A stretch of DNA of 64,000 nucleotides from Variovorax sp037204085 (GCF_037204085.1 NZ_JBBCBW010000006.1:124001-188000); one strand, 5' to 3'; positions 34,867-43,417 are shown, numbered from the stretch's first letter. Notes: generated from the sequence alone by a model not told the origin. Numbers and translations are program-made.

Positions 34867-34881
34867 CGTATTCAGAATACG
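34867..34881. promoter_or_regulatory. Perfect palindrome upstream of the sulfur operon
   Basis: CGTATTC-A-GAATACG at 34867-34881 is an exact inverted repeat with one central base, 36 bases upstream of the sulfate-binding protein start and within an AT-rich stretch (34800-34910). LysR-type regulators such as CysB or its relatives would be expected here because the operon behind it is entirely for sulfur acquisition. The site could serve the divergent yggX as well. Confidence 0.45.
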
Positions 34882-34916
34882 TAGCTTCATTGATATGCCT
34901 TTTTGAGTAAGACACC

Positions 34917-35942
34917 ATGAGCCTTCGCCGCGACTTTATCAAGCTTTCCCTGGGGGCCGGCGTGGCCGGTGCCATGGCCCTGACAGCATTGCCGTCGTTT
35001 GCGCAGGGCACAGGCCCCGTGACGCTGCTCAACGTGTCGTACGACCCGACGCGCGAGCTGTATGTCGACTACAACCGCGCCTTCGCCAAATACTGGAAGG
35101 CCAAGACTGGCCAGGACGTGACCATCAAGCAGTCGCACGGCGGCTCGGGCAAGCAGGCGCGCTCGATCATCGACGGCATCGACGCCGACGTGGCCACGCT
35201 GGCGCTGGGCGGCGACATCGATGCGCTGGTCAAGCATGGCGGGGTCGTCAAGGAGGGCTGGCAGAAGCGCCTGCCGCAAAACTCCGCGCCGTACACCTCG
35301 ACCATCGTGTTCCTGGTGAAGAAGGGCAACCCCAAGGGCCTGAAGGACTGGAGCGACCTGGTGAAGCCGGGCGTCCAGGTGATCACGCCCAACCCCAAGA
35401 CCTCCGGCGGCGCCCGCTGGAACTACCTGGCCGCGTGGGAGTTTGCCAAGCGCAAGTACGGCAGCGATGCCAAGGCCAAGGAATTCATCGGCAGCCTGTT
35501 CAAGAACGTGCCCGTGCTGGACACCGGCGCGCGCGGCTCGACCATCACCTTCGTGCAGCGCGGCGTGGGCGACGTGCTGCTGGCCTGGGAGAACGAGGCC
35601 TTCCTGGCGCTGAAGGAGTTCGGCACCGACAAGTTCGAGATCGTGGTGCCTTCCATCTCCATCCTGGCCGAGCCCACGGTGGCGGTGGTCGACAAGGTGG
35701 TCGACAAGAAGGGCACGCGTGCCGTGGCCGAGGAATACCTCAAGTACCTGTACTCGGATGAGGGCCAGGACATTGCGGGCCGCAACTTCTATCGCCCGAC
35801 CTCTGAGAAGGCCAAGGCCAAGTACGACAAGCAGTTTCCCAAGCTCACGCTGGTCTCCATCGACGAAGCGTTTGGCGGATGGGCCAAGGCTGACAAGGCA
35901 CACTTTGCCGACGGCGGCTCGTTCGACCAGATCTACAAGTAA
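34917..35942 (+). CDS. sbp: Sulfate-binding periplasmic protein (first copy)
   Basis: Periplasmic receptor for sulfate or thiosulfate, 341 residues. The N-terminus MSLRRDFIKLSLGAGVAG contains a twin arginine, and cleavage after SFA (near residue 31) gives the family start TLLNVSYDPTRELYVDYN. SHGGSGKQAR and DADVATLAL form the ligand pocket. A second copy (51605-52621) stands next to cysTWA, whereas this one has no sulfate permease beside it and heads the sulfonate operon. It probably feeds the CysTWA permease in trans, possibly with different affinity. Confidence 0.9.
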   Translation: MSLRRDFIKLSLGAGVAGAMALTALPSFAQGTGPVTLLNVSYDPTRELYVDYNRAFAKYWKAKTGQDVTIKQSHGGSGKQARSIIDGIDADVATLALGGDIDALVKHGGVVKEGWQKRLPQNSAPYTSTIVFLVKKGNPKGLKDWSDLVKPGVQVITPNPKTSGGARWNYLAAWEFAKRKYGSDAKAKEFIGSLFKNVPVLDTGARGSTITFVQRGVGDVLLAWENEAFLALKEFGTDKFEIVVPSISILAEPTVAVVDKVVDKKGTRAVAEEYLKYLYSDEGQDIAGRNFYRPTSEKAKAKYDKQFPKLTLVSIDEAFGGWAKADKAHFADGGSFDQIYK

Positions 35943-35962
35943 AGCAACAAAGAAAGCCTCTT

Positions 35963-36547
35963 GTGTCCGTTCTCCTGATTGCTGGCAGCCCTTCGGCACC
36001 GTCGCGTTCCACCGCCTTGCTCGAGGCCGTGGGCGAGCGGCTCGCCGGTCGCAATGCGCGCATCGAGCGGCTCGCCGTCCGCGACCTGCCGGCAGAGGCG
36101 CTGCTGCTGGCCGACTGGAACCATCCGGCCATCGAACGCGCCATTGCGCAGGTGGCCCAGGCGCGAGTGGTCGTGGTGGCCACGCCGGTCTACAAGGCGG
36201 CCTACAGCGGCGTGCTGAAGGTCTTTCTCGACCTGCTGGCGCAGAACGCGCTCAAGGGCAAGACGGTGCTGCCGCTGGCCACGGGCGGCAGCCCGCATCA
36301 CATGCTCGCGCTCGACTACGCACTGCGGCCCGTGCTGCATGCGCTCTCGGCGCGGCACATTCTTCCGGGTGTCTACGCCACCGATTCGCAGATCACGCTG
36401 ACACCCGAGAACGCCTACCAGGTGCATGCCGACCTGGCCGAGCGGCTCAACGAGGCCGTCGAACTATTGGCGACTGAAGGCCTGAAGCTGCCAGCCACGC
36501 ACGGTTTCGAGCCCGTGCCGTTCTCACGCGTGCGATGTAGCGTCTGA
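35963..36547 (+). CDS. ssuE: NAD(P)H-dependent FMN reductase
   Basis: Supplies reduced FMN to the sulfonate monooxygenase SsuD. The 194-residue protein shows the flavodoxin-like LLIAGSPSAPSRST phosphate loop and VVVATPVYKAAYSGVLKVFLDLL, the signature of SsuE/MsuE reductases. Start is GTG at 35963, preceded by an AAAGAAAG stretch. It lies 20 bases after sbp and before the SsuA-type gene in the same direction. Confidence 0.93.
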   Translation: MSVLLIAGSPSAPSRSTALLEAVGERLAGRNARIERLAVRDLPAEALLLADWNHPAIERAIAQVAQARVVVVATPVYKAAYSGVLKVFLDLLAQNALKGKTVLPLATGGSPHHMLALDYALRPVLHALSARHILPGVYATDSQITLTPENAYQVHADLAERLNEAVELLATEGLKLPATHGFEPVPFSRVRCSV

Positions 36548-36646
36548 CGGGTTCCCCGTCGACCCCGCCTTCAGCCCACATCCCAGTCCCCCTTTTTTTC
36601 GCCCGTAAGCGGTGAGGGGACAGCTTTGCCCAAAAGGAACCCACAC
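36548..36646. other. Intercistronic spacer with inverted repeat
   Basis: Between ssuE and the small membrane-protein gene, GTCCCC (36586-36591) and GGGGAC (36616-36621) form an inverted repeat enclosing a T7 run. It could be a weak hairpin or attenuator. No gene seen. Confidence 0.3.
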
Positions 36647-36781
36647 GTGAACCCCGTTGCCACAGAAGACTCCGCGCTCGACACGCCGCCTCGTTCCATC
36701 TGGCATGCGTTGCGAGACCTCGCCATCAGCACGGTCGTGGTCACGGCCGTTGCGCTCATCGTCGGCTTCATCTCGGCCTGA
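36647..36781 (+). CDS. Candidate 44-residue single-pass membrane protein in the sulfonate operon
   Basis: A small gene that I do not recognise. GTG at 36647 is preceded by AAAAGGAACCCACAC, with an AAGGA ribosome site. The peptide begins NPVATEDSALDTPPRS, then an amphipathic linker (IWHALRDL) and a C-terminal hydrophobic helix of about 20 residues (AISTVVVTAVALIVGFISA), ending with TGA at 36779. It lies 37 bases before ssuA1. Codon use is GC3-rich like its neighbours. Possible roles: accessory subunit of the sulfonate transporter, or a membrane regulator. Only presence in relatives or ribosome profiling would settle whether it is made. Confidence 0.55.
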   Translation: MNPVATEDSALDTPPRSIWHALRDLAISTVVVTAVALIVGFISA

Positions 36782-36818
36782 GCCGGGCTTGCTCCTCCGC
36801 ATACGAAAGAACAACCTC

Positions 36819-37775
36819 ATGACTTCGATCTCCATTCCACGCCGCCGCCTGCTGCAGGGCGCCGCCGCCGCAGTAGCGCTGCCCTCGTTCAGCGCACTGG
36901 CCCAGGCGCCGGCGCGCCAGCTTCGCATCGGCAAGCAGAAAGGCCTGCTCAGCATTCTCAAGGGCCGGGGCACGCTCGAGAAACGGCTCGCGCCGCTTGG
37001 CGTGTCGCTCAAGTGGACCGAGTTCACCGCCGGCCCGGTGCAGCTCGAAGCGCTGAACGTCGGCTCCATCGACTTCGGCGACGTAGGCGAGGCGCCGCCC
37101 ATCTTTGCGCAGGCCGCAGGCGCGCCGCTGGCTTATGTGGCCGCGACGCTGCAACGCCCGCAGTCTGAAGCGGTGCTGGTGCCCAAGGGCTCGGGCATCA
37201 AGACCGTGGCCGAGCTGAAGGGAAAGAAGATCGCGCTCAACAAGGGCTCGAACGTCCACTACTTCATCGTCAAGCTGGCCGAGAAGCACGGCCTTGCGTA
37301 CAGCGACCTGAACCTTGTCTACCTGCCGCCGGCCGACGCGCGCGCCGCATTCGAGAAGGGCTCGGTCGACGCATGGGTGATCTGGGACCCGTTTCTTGCC
37401 GCCGCCGAAAAGTCGCTCGAGGCCCGCGTGCTGGCCGATGCGACCGGTGTGGTGGGCAACCGCTCGTACTACTTCTCGTCGCTCGACTATGCGGCGAAGA
37501 ACGCCGACGTGCTGACCATCGTGACCGAGGAAATCGGCAAGGTCGACGCCTGGGGCACCGCCAACAAGAGCGATCTTGCGGCCGAGCTGGCCGCCCTGTG
37601 GGGCCTGCCTAAGCCGGTAGCCGACCTGACGGTGGCGCGGGCGGTCTACGGCACCGGCCCCATTACCAAGGCGATTCTTGCCGAGCAGCAAAAGATCGCG
37701 GACACCTTCTTCGACCTGAAGCTGATTCCGCGGCGAATCAACGTGCTCGAGGCCGCTCCGGCGGGAATTGCGTGA
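36819..37775 (+). CDS. ssuA: Aliphatic sulfonate-binding protein SsuA (first copy)
   Basis: Periplasmic receptor of the sulfonate ABC importer, 318 residues. The N-terminus MTSISIPRRRLLQGAAAAVAL has a twin-arginine-like motif; cleavage is near LAQA. The mature protein has LRIGKQKGLLSILKGRGTLEKRL, GDVGEAPPIFAQAAGAPLAYV and WVIWDPFLAAAE, standard SsuA motifs. It is the more canonical of two SsuA copies in the operon (the other at 39997). ATG at 36819 is used because the signal peptide begins there. Confidence 0.93.
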   Translation: MTSISIPRRRLLQGAAAAVALPSFSALAQAPARQLRIGKQKGLLSILKGRGTLEKRLAPLGVSLKWTEFTAGPVQLEALNVGSIDFGDVGEAPPIFAQAAGAPLAYVAATLQRPQSEAVLVPKGSGIKTVAELKGKKIALNKGSNVHYFIVKLAEKHGLAYSDLNLVYLPPADARAAFEKGSVDAWVIWDPFLAAAEKSLEARVLADATGVVGNRSYYFSSLDYAAKNADVLTIVTEEIGKVDAWGTANKSDLAAELAALWGLPKPVADLTVARAVYGTGPITKAILAEQQKIADTFFDLKLIPRRINVLEAAPAGIA

Positions 37776-37958
37776 CGCGCGAAACCTTGCGCACCCGCGC
37801 CGTGTGCGTGCTCGCCACCACCAGGCGCGCCTGGGGCATCCGCGAGCCGCAATCCGGCCGTTCGCGTGCCGCCTTGCCGCGCTTGCGGTTCGTACCGCCC
37901 AGCGTGCGCGGCTTTTTCTTTGCCATCTGACGCCCGGACCAACCGACGGAAAGAAGAC
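37776..37958. other. Spacer between ssuA1 and ssuD with competing small ORFs
   Basis: This 183-bp stretch has no convincing gene but two open frames. On plus, GTG at 37772 overlaps the ssuA stop as GTGA and gives 52 residues ending at 37930. On minus, ATG at 37926 gives 62 residues starting MAKKKPRTLGG, very rich in Lys and Arg, extending 38 bases into ssuA1. The two frames share third codon positions, so GC3 bias cannot decide between them. Neither has a clear ribosome site. Both are recorded as doubtful. Confidence 0.25.
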
Positions 37959-39128
37959 ATGCAGATATTCTGGTTTCTCCCCACCCACGGCGACAGCCGC
38001 TATCTCGGCACGACCGAAGGCGCGCGCCAGGTCGACCTGGCCTACCTGCAACAGATTGCCGGCGCCGCCGACAACCTCGGCTATGAAGGTGTGCTGATTC
38101 CCACCGGCCGCTCTTGCGAAGACCCCTGGGTGATCGCGTCGAGCCTGATCGGCGCGACGAAGAAGCTCAAGTTCCTGGTGGCCGTGCGGCCCGGCCTGCA
38201 CCAGCCCAGCCTGGCCGCGCGCATGGCCGCGACCTTCGACCGGCTCTCCGGCGGGCGTTTGCTGGTGAACCTGGTCACCGGCGGCGACCAGGCCGAGCTC
38301 GAAGGCGACGGCGTGTATCTCGACCATGCAGCGCGCTACGAGCAGTCGGCCGAATTCATCCGCATCTGGCGCGAGATTCTTGCGCGCAGCCACGGCGGCC
38401 AGTCCTTCGACTACGAAGGGCAGCACCTGAGCGTGAAGGGCGCGAAGCTGCTGTTTCCGCCGGTTCAGGCGCCTTATCCGCCGGTGTGGTTCGGCGGCTC
38501 GTCGGCTGCCGCGCACGAGCTCGCGGCCGAGCAGGTCGATGCCTATCTGACCTGGGGCGAGCCGCCCGCCGAAGTGGGCAAGAAGATTGCCGACGTGCGC
38601 AACCGCGCCGCGCGCAAGGGCCGCAAGGTCGAGTTCGGCATCCGGCTGCATGTGATCGTGCGCGAGACCGAAGAGGCCGCCTGGAAGGCCGCCGACGAGC
38701 TGATCAGCCGCATCGACGACGACACCGTGATTCGCGCCCAGGCCGCCTTTGCACGCATGGACTCGGAGGGGCAACGCCGCATGGCCGCTCTGCATGCGGG
38801 CGGCGCCAAGCGTTCGCGTGCCGACCTGGAAATTTCGCCCAACCTGTGGGCCGGCGTGGGCCTGGTGCGCGGCGGCGCGGGCACCGCGCTCGTGGGCGAC
38901 CCCAAGACCGTGGCGGCGCGTATCGAGGAATACGCGGCGCTCGGCCTCGACAAGTTCATTCTCTCGGGCTACCCGCATCTCGAAGAAGCCTACCGATTCG
39001 CAGAGCTGGTGTTTCCGCTGCTTTCGCGCAAGGCGCAAACGCGGCTCGCGGGCGGCTCGCTGAGCGGGCCGTTCGGCGAAGTTGTCGCCAATCTCGATGC
39101 GCCTTCGCGCCTCGCATCCCAAAGCTAA
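37959..39128 (+). CDS. ssuD: FMNH2-dependent alkanesulfonate monooxygenase
   Basis: Cleaves alkanesulfonates to aldehyde and sulfite with reduced FMN from SsuE. The 389 residues begin MQIFWFLPTHGDSRYLG, the start of SsuD, after a GGAAAGAAG ribosome site. LDHAARYEQSAEFIRIWREI and the loop with FGIRLHVIVRETEEEA-like sequence (here FGIRLHVIVRETEEAAWKAA) place it in the bacterial luciferase superfamily. Sulfite produced enters assimilation through CysI. Confidence 0.95.
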   Translation: MQIFWFLPTHGDSRYLGTTEGARQVDLAYLQQIAGAADNLGYEGVLIPTGRSCEDPWVIASSLIGATKKLKFLVAVRPGLHQPSLAARMAATFDRLSGGRLLVNLVTGGDQAELEGDGVYLDHAARYEQSAEFIRIWREILARSHGGQSFDYEGQHLSVKGAKLLFPPVQAPYPPVWFGGSSAAAHELAAEQVDAYLTWGEPPAEVGKKIADVRNRAARKGRKVEFGIRLHVIVRETEEAAWKAADELISRIDDDTVIRAQAAFARMDSEGQRRMAALHAGGAKRSRADLEISPNLWAGVGLVRGGAGTALVGDPKTVAARIEEYAALGLDKFILSGYPHLEEAYRFAELVFPLLSRKAQTRLAGGSLSGPFGEVVANLDAPSRLASQS

Positions 39129-39136
39129 GGACCGTC

Positions 39137-39985
39137 ATGACCGAACAAGTGCAGGAACTCCCGGCGCTCGCGCCTTCGCGAGAGAGCGCGCCCGGAGCGC
39201 TCAAGGCCTTCGGTGCCAACGTTGCGGGGCGGCTGGTGCCGTGGCTCGTGCCGGTGGGGCTCATCGTCTTTTGGCAGATCGCTTCATCGCTGGGGTGGCT
39301 TTCCACCCGGGTGCTGCCCGCGCCGGTGGACGTGGTCAAGGCCGCCTGGAGCCTGGCGGTTTCGGGCGAGCTCTGGACGCACGTCAAGGTGAGCGCCGGC
39401 CGTGCGCTCGCGGGCCTTGCCATCGGCGGCGGAGCGGGGCTGGTGCTGGGCCTGCTGACAGGCTCGGTGAAGTTCTTCGAGACGCTGCTCGACTCGACCA
39501 TTCAGATGGTGCGCAACATTCCCGCGCTGGCACTCATTCCGCTGGTCATCTTGTGGTTTGGCATCGACGAATCGGCCAAGCTGTTTCTCATCTCGGTGTC
39601 GGTGTTCTTTCCGATCTACCTCAACACTTTTCACGGCATCCGCAACGTGGATCCGCAGCTGATCGAGATGGGGCGCACCTACGGCCTCTCTCGCTGGCAG
39701 CTGTATCGCGAGGTCATCTTGCCGGGCGCGCTTTCTTCCATTCTGGTGGGCCTGCGCTTTTCGCTCGGGCTGATGTGGGTGATCCTGATCGTGGCCGAAA
39801 CCATTTCGGCGCAGGCGGGCATCGGCTATCTGACGATGAACGCCCGCGAGTTCTTGCAGACCGACATCGTGCTGGTGGGCATCCTGCTGTATGCACTGCT
39901 CGGCAAGCTGGCCGACCTGTTTGCACGCGGGCTGGAGCAGTGGTGGCTACGCTGGCACCCCGGCTACCAGAAGAAGCCGAAGTGA
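39137..39985 (+). CDS. ssuC: Aliphatic sulfonate ABC transporter permease
   Basis: Inner-membrane permease of the sulfonate importer, 282 residues with about six membrane helices. The EAA loop is seen in EMGRTYGLSRWQLYREVILPGALSSILVGLRF, which contacts SsuB. Family features LPAPVDVVKAAW and ALALIPLVILWFGIDESAKLFLI are clear. ATG at 39137 is eight bases after the ssuD stop. Just one permease gene serves both SsuA copies. Confidence 0.93.
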   Translation: MTEQVQELPALAPSRESAPGALKAFGANVAGRLVPWLVPVGLIVFWQIASSLGWLSTRVLPAPVDVVKAAWSLAVSGELWTHVKVSAGRALAGLAIGGGAGLVLGLLTGSVKFFETLLDSTIQMVRNIPALALIPLVILWFGIDESAKLFLISVSVFFPIYLNTFHGIRNVDPQLIEMGRTYGLSRWQLYREVILPGALSSILVGLRFSLGLMWVILIVAETISAQAGIGYLTMNAREFLQTDIVLVGILLYALLGKLADLFARGLEQWWLRWHPGYQKKPK

Positions 39986-39996
39986 GGGCAGGGCAC

Positions 39997-40986
39997 ATGA
40001 CCAGGCAATCCACGATCTCTCGCCGTACGGTGGTTGCGGGACTGGCAGGGCTGGGCGCGCTCGGTGCCAGCGCCGCACTCGCCCAAGGCACGGCCGCACG
40101 GCCTGTGACGGTCCGGCTCGGCTACCAGAAATCTTCAACGCTGATCGCGCTGCTGAAGGTACAGGGCACGCTCGAGAAGCAGCTTGCGCCGCTCAACGCC
40201 ACGCTGAGCTGGCATGAGTTCACCAGCGGCCTGCCGCTGCTCGAGGCGCTGAACCTCGACAACCTGGACATCAGCGCCGATGTGGCCGACACCGTGCCGG
40301 TGTTTGCGCAAGCTGCCGGCGCCGACCTGACCTTCGTCGCGCAAGAGGCGCCTTCGCCCGCGGCGCAGGCCATCCTCGTGCGCGAAGACTCGCCGCTCAA
40401 ATCGGTGGCCGACCTGAAGGGAAAGAAGATCGGCTTTGCCAAGGCGGCCGGCGCGCACTACCTGCTGATTGCGGCGCTGGAGAAGGCCGGTTTGTCTTTC
40501 AAGGACATCGATCCCGCCTACCTGACGCCGGCCGACGGACGGGCCGCTTTCGAGCGTGGCGCCATCGACGCCTGGGTGGTGTGGGACCCATTTCTTGCGG
40601 CGGCGCAGCGCCAGGCGAAGGTGCGCGTGCTGGCCGACGGCACGGGCATCGCTTCATACCAGCGCTACTACCTTGCAAGCACCAGGTTCGCGAAGGCACG
40701 TTCGGATGTGCTGCGCGTGGTGTATGCCGAGCTTGAAAAAACCGGCAGGTGGGTCAAGCAGAACCCGAAGGAAGCGGCGGCCCTGCTGTCGCCCGTGTGG
40801 GGTCTGGACGCCGCGACCATCGAGCAGGCCAATGCACGCCGCAGCTACGCGGTACGCCCGGTGCTGGCCGAAGCACTCGCCGAACAGCAGCGCATCGCCG
40901 ATGCCTTCTTCGCGGAAAAGCTGCTGCCCAGAAAAATCAATGCGCTCGACGTGGCGCTGTTCCAACCGAGCCTTAAATCATCATGA
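39997..40986 (+). CDS. ssuA: Aliphatic sulfonate-binding protein SsuA-like (second copy)
   Basis: Second periplasmic sulfonate receptor of the operon, 329 residues. N-terminus MTRQSTISRRTVVAGLAGLG contains a twin-arginine-type motif with cleavage near ALAQ. It shares the family frame (TLEKQLAPL, WVVWDPFLAAAQ) with the first copy, but pocket-lining segments differ: SADVADTVPVFAQAAGA replaces GDVGEAPPIFAQAAGA, and GKKIGFAKAAGAHYLL replaces GKKIALNKGSNVHYFI. It therefore probably binds a different sulfonate. Stop overlaps the ssuB start (ATGA). Confidence 0.9.
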   Translation: MTRQSTISRRTVVAGLAGLGALGASAALAQGTAARPVTVRLGYQKSSTLIALLKVQGTLEKQLAPLNATLSWHEFTSGLPLLEALNLDNLDISADVADTVPVFAQAAGADLTFVAQEAPSPAAQAILVREDSPLKSVADLKGKKIGFAKAAGAHYLLIAALEKAGLSFKDIDPAYLTPADGRAAFERGAIDAWVVWDPFLAAAQRQAKVRVLADGTGIASYQRYYLASTRFAKARSDVLRVVYAELEKTGRWVKQNPKEAAALLSPVWGLDAATIEQANARRSYAVRPVLAEALAEQQRIADAFFAEKLLPRKINALDVALFQPSLKSS

Positions 40987-41813
40987 GCGCCGTTCTGAAA
41001 GACATCCAGCAAACAGCCATCGCGGGCGGCGTGCGCCTCGAGGCGCGCGGCCTGCACAAGCGCTACGGCGAACGCGAGGTGCTGCGCAACACGCAGCTCA
41101 CCATCGAGCCGGGGCAGTTCATCGCCATCGTCGGGCGCAGCGGTTGCGGCAAGAGCACGCTGCTGCGGCTGATCGCCGGGCTTGAAGAAGCCACGTCTGG
41201 CGGGCTCTACACGGACGGCAAGGCCATCGACGGCCTGCACGACGACACCCGGATCATGTTTCAGGAGGCACGCCTCTTGCCTTGGCGCCGCGTGATCGAC
41301 AACGTCACGCTCGGCCTGCCGAGCGAGGCGAAGGCGCGCGGCAAGGAGGTGCTCGCGCATGTGGGCCTGGCCGACCGCGAGAACGAATGGCCGGCCCGCC
41401 TCTCGGGTGGCCAGCGGCAGCGGGTGTCGCTGGCCCGGGCGCTGGTGCACCACCCGCGGCTGCTGCTGCTCGACGAGCCGTTGGGTGCGCTCGACGCGCT
41501 CACACGCATCGAGATGCACCGGCTCATCGAGAACCTGTGGCAGCGCCACCGCTTCACCGCGCTGCTGGTGACGCACGACGTGCAGGAGGCCGTGGCGCTT
41601 GCCGACCGCGTGATCCTGATCGAGGACGGCCGCATTGCGCTCGACGAGAACATCGCGCTCGCACGGCCTCGCTCGCAGGGCGACCCAGCCTTCGCGGCCA
41701 TCGAAAAACGCATTCTCGACCGCGTGCTGCAGAAGGCCGGAGAAGCAGAACCCGCCGACACGGACTCCAACTGGCTGCAGCCCTCGGCTCACACGCTGCG
41801 CTGGGCCATCTGA
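40983..41813 (+). CDS. ssuB: Aliphatic sulfonate ABC transporter ATP-binding protein
   Basis: ATPase of the sulfonate importer, 276 residues. GRSGCGKST at residues 51-59, Q-loop MFQEARLLPW, signature LSGGQRQRVSLARAL and switch THDVQEAV are all present, in SsuB/TauB style. It overlaps ssuA2 by four bases. An unusually extended C-terminus (about 30 residues beyond the ATPase fold) ends HTLRWAI. Confidence 0.95.
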   Translation: MSAVLKDIQQTAIAGGVRLEARGLHKRYGEREVLRNTQLTIEPGQFIAIVGRSGCGKSTLLRLIAGLEEATSGGLYTDGKAIDGLHDDTRIMFQEARLLPWRRVIDNVTLGLPSEAKARGKEVLAHVGLADRENEWPARLSGGQRQRVSLARALVHHPRLLLLDEPLGALDALTRIEMHRLIENLWQRHRFTALLVTHDVQEAVALADRVILIEDGRIALDENIALARPRSQGDPAFAAIEKRILDRVLQKAGEAEPADTDSNWLQPSAHTLRWAI

Positions 41814-41847
41814 TTCCGTTTATTCACAAAAACAGAAAGGCAGCCGC

Positions 41848-43137
41848 ATGTCGCAAAACTGGAAATTCGAAACCTTGTCGGTGCACGCCGGCTACTCGCC
41901 CGAGCCGACCACGCGCGCCGTGGCGCCGCCCATCTATCAAACGGTGGCCTATGCCTTCGACAGCGCGCAGCACGGCGCCGACCTGTTCGACCTGAAGGTG
42001 CCGGGCAACATCTACACCCGCATCAACAACCCGACTCAGGACGTGCTGGAACAGCGCGTGGCCGCGCTCGAAGGCGGCATTGCGGCGCTCGCGCTGGCCT
42101 CCGGCCAGGCGGCCGTGACCTATGCGATCCAGACCATCGCCGAGGCGGGCGACAACATCGTCAGCAGCACCGCGCTGTATGGCGGCACCTACAACCTGTT
42201 TGCGCACACGCTCCCGCAGTTCGGCATAACCACGCGCTTTGCGGACCACCGCGATCCGAAGAGCTTCGAGAAGCTGTTCGATGAAAAGACCAAGGCGGTG
42301 TTCGTCGAATCGCTCGGCAACCCCGCCGGCAACGTGACCGACATTGCCGCCATTGCCGAGATCGCGCACCGCCACGGCGTGCCGCTGATCGTGGACAACA
42401 CCGTGCCTTCGCCGTACCTGAGCCGGCCCATCGAACATGGCGCCGACATCGTTGTGCATTCGCTCACCAAGTACCTGGGCGGCCACGGCACGAGCATCGG
42501 CGGCGCCATTGTCGATTCGGGCAAGTTCCCGTGGGCGCAGCACAAGGAGCGCTTCAGGCGCCTGAACGAGCCCGACGTGAGCTACCACGGCGTGGTGTAC
42601 ACCGAAGCGCTGGGCCCGGCCGCCTACATCGGCCGCGCGCGCGTGGTGCCGCTGCGCAACACCGGGGCGGCCATTTCGCCGTTCAATGCCTTCTTGATCC
42701 TGCAGGGCATCGAGACGCTGGCGCTGCGCATGGACCGCATCAGCAGCAACGCGCTTGCGGTGGCGCAGCACCTCAAGACGCACAAGGCGGTCAATTGGGT
42801 CAACTACGCGGCGCTCGAAGACCACCCCGACCACGCCCTGGCGAAGAAGTACTTCGGCGGCAAGTCGAGCGGCGTGCTCACCTTCGGCATTGGCAGCGGC
42901 CGCGAGGGCGGGGCGAAGTTTCTCGATGCACTGAAGCTCTTCACGCGGCTCGTCAACATCGGCGACGTGCGCTCGCTGGCGACGCACCCGGCCTCGACCA
43001 CGCACCGGCAGCTCTCGCCGGAAGAGCTTGCGCGGGCCGGTGTCACCGAGGACACGGTGCGCCTGTCGGTCGGCATCGAGCACGTCGACGACTTGCTGGC
43101 CGACCTCGACCAGGCACTGGCCGCTGCGGCCGGCTGA
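41848..43137 (+). CDS. metY: O-acetylhomoserine sulfhydrylase / aminocarboxypropyltransferase
   Basis: PLP enzyme joining sulfide to O-acetylhomoserine to form homocysteine (direct sulfhydrylation). The 429-residue protein begins with ETLSVHAGYSPEPTTRAVAPPIYQT. It has the PLP lysine Lys208 in SLTKYLGGHGTSIGG and the late motif ATHPASTTHRQLSPEE, typical of MetY-type enzymes. Position in the sulfonate operon (35 bases after ssuB) links release of sulfite/sulfide to its incorporation into amino acids. Confidence 0.93.
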   Translation: MSQNWKFETLSVHAGYSPEPTTRAVAPPIYQTVAYAFDSAQHGADLFDLKVPGNIYTRINNPTQDVLEQRVAALEGGIAALALASGQAAVTYAIQTIAEAGDNIVSSTALYGGTYNLFAHTLPQFGITTRFADHRDPKSFEKLFDEKTKAVFVESLGNPAGNVTDIAAIAEIAHRHGVPLIVDNTVPSPYLSRPIEHGADIVVHSLTKYLGGHGTSIGGAIVDSGKFPWAQHKERFRRLNEPDVSYHGVVYTEALGPAAYIGRARVVPLRNTGAAISPFNAFLILQGIETLALRMDRISSNALAVAQHLKTHKAVNWVNYAALEDHPDHALAKKYFGGKSSGVLTFGIGSGREGGAKFLDALKLFTRLVNIGDVRSLATHPASTTHRQLSPEELARAGVTEDTVRLSVGIEHVDDLLADLDQALAAAAG

Positions 43138-43201
43138 ACACGCGCTTCCGTTTATTCACCCATCCGAATCATCCGTTCAACCCGAAAGAGAAAGAAACAC
43201 C

Positions 43202-43417
43202 ATGTCCATTCAAGCCATCAACGTACGCAATCAGTTCAAGGGCAAGGTCCGCGAGATCATCCGCGGCGACGTCGTCTCCGAAGTCGACGTCGAAACCGCC
43301 TGGGGCATCGTGACTTCGGTCATCACCACCCGCTCGGTCGATGAGTTGCAGCTCAAGGTGGGCTCCGACGTGGTCGCGCTCGTCAAGTCCACGGAGGTTT
43401 CGATCGCGAAGCTCTGA
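43202..43417 (+). CDS. ssuF: Molbindin-like TOBE protein (SsuF type)
   Basis: Mop/TOBE-domain protein of 71 residues: NVRNQFKGKVREIIRGDVVSEVDVETAWGIVTSVITTRS is a molbindin fold that binds molybdate-like oxyanions as a homohexamer. In Pseudomonas putida the ssu operon ends with ssuF, a molbindin-like gene needed for sulfonate use, and this gene has the same last position. Its ligand could be molybdate or another oxyanion; the sequence does not say. A strong terminator follows 22 bases later. Confidence 0.85.
   Translation: MSIQAINVRNQFKGKVREIIRGDVVSEVDVETAWGIVTSVITTRSVDELQLKVGSDVVALVKSTEVSIAKL

Noticed and set aside
36768..39122. 784-codon minus-strand frame
   Set aside because: Antisense shadow of ssuA1 and ssuD, both of which have unmistakable family sequences.
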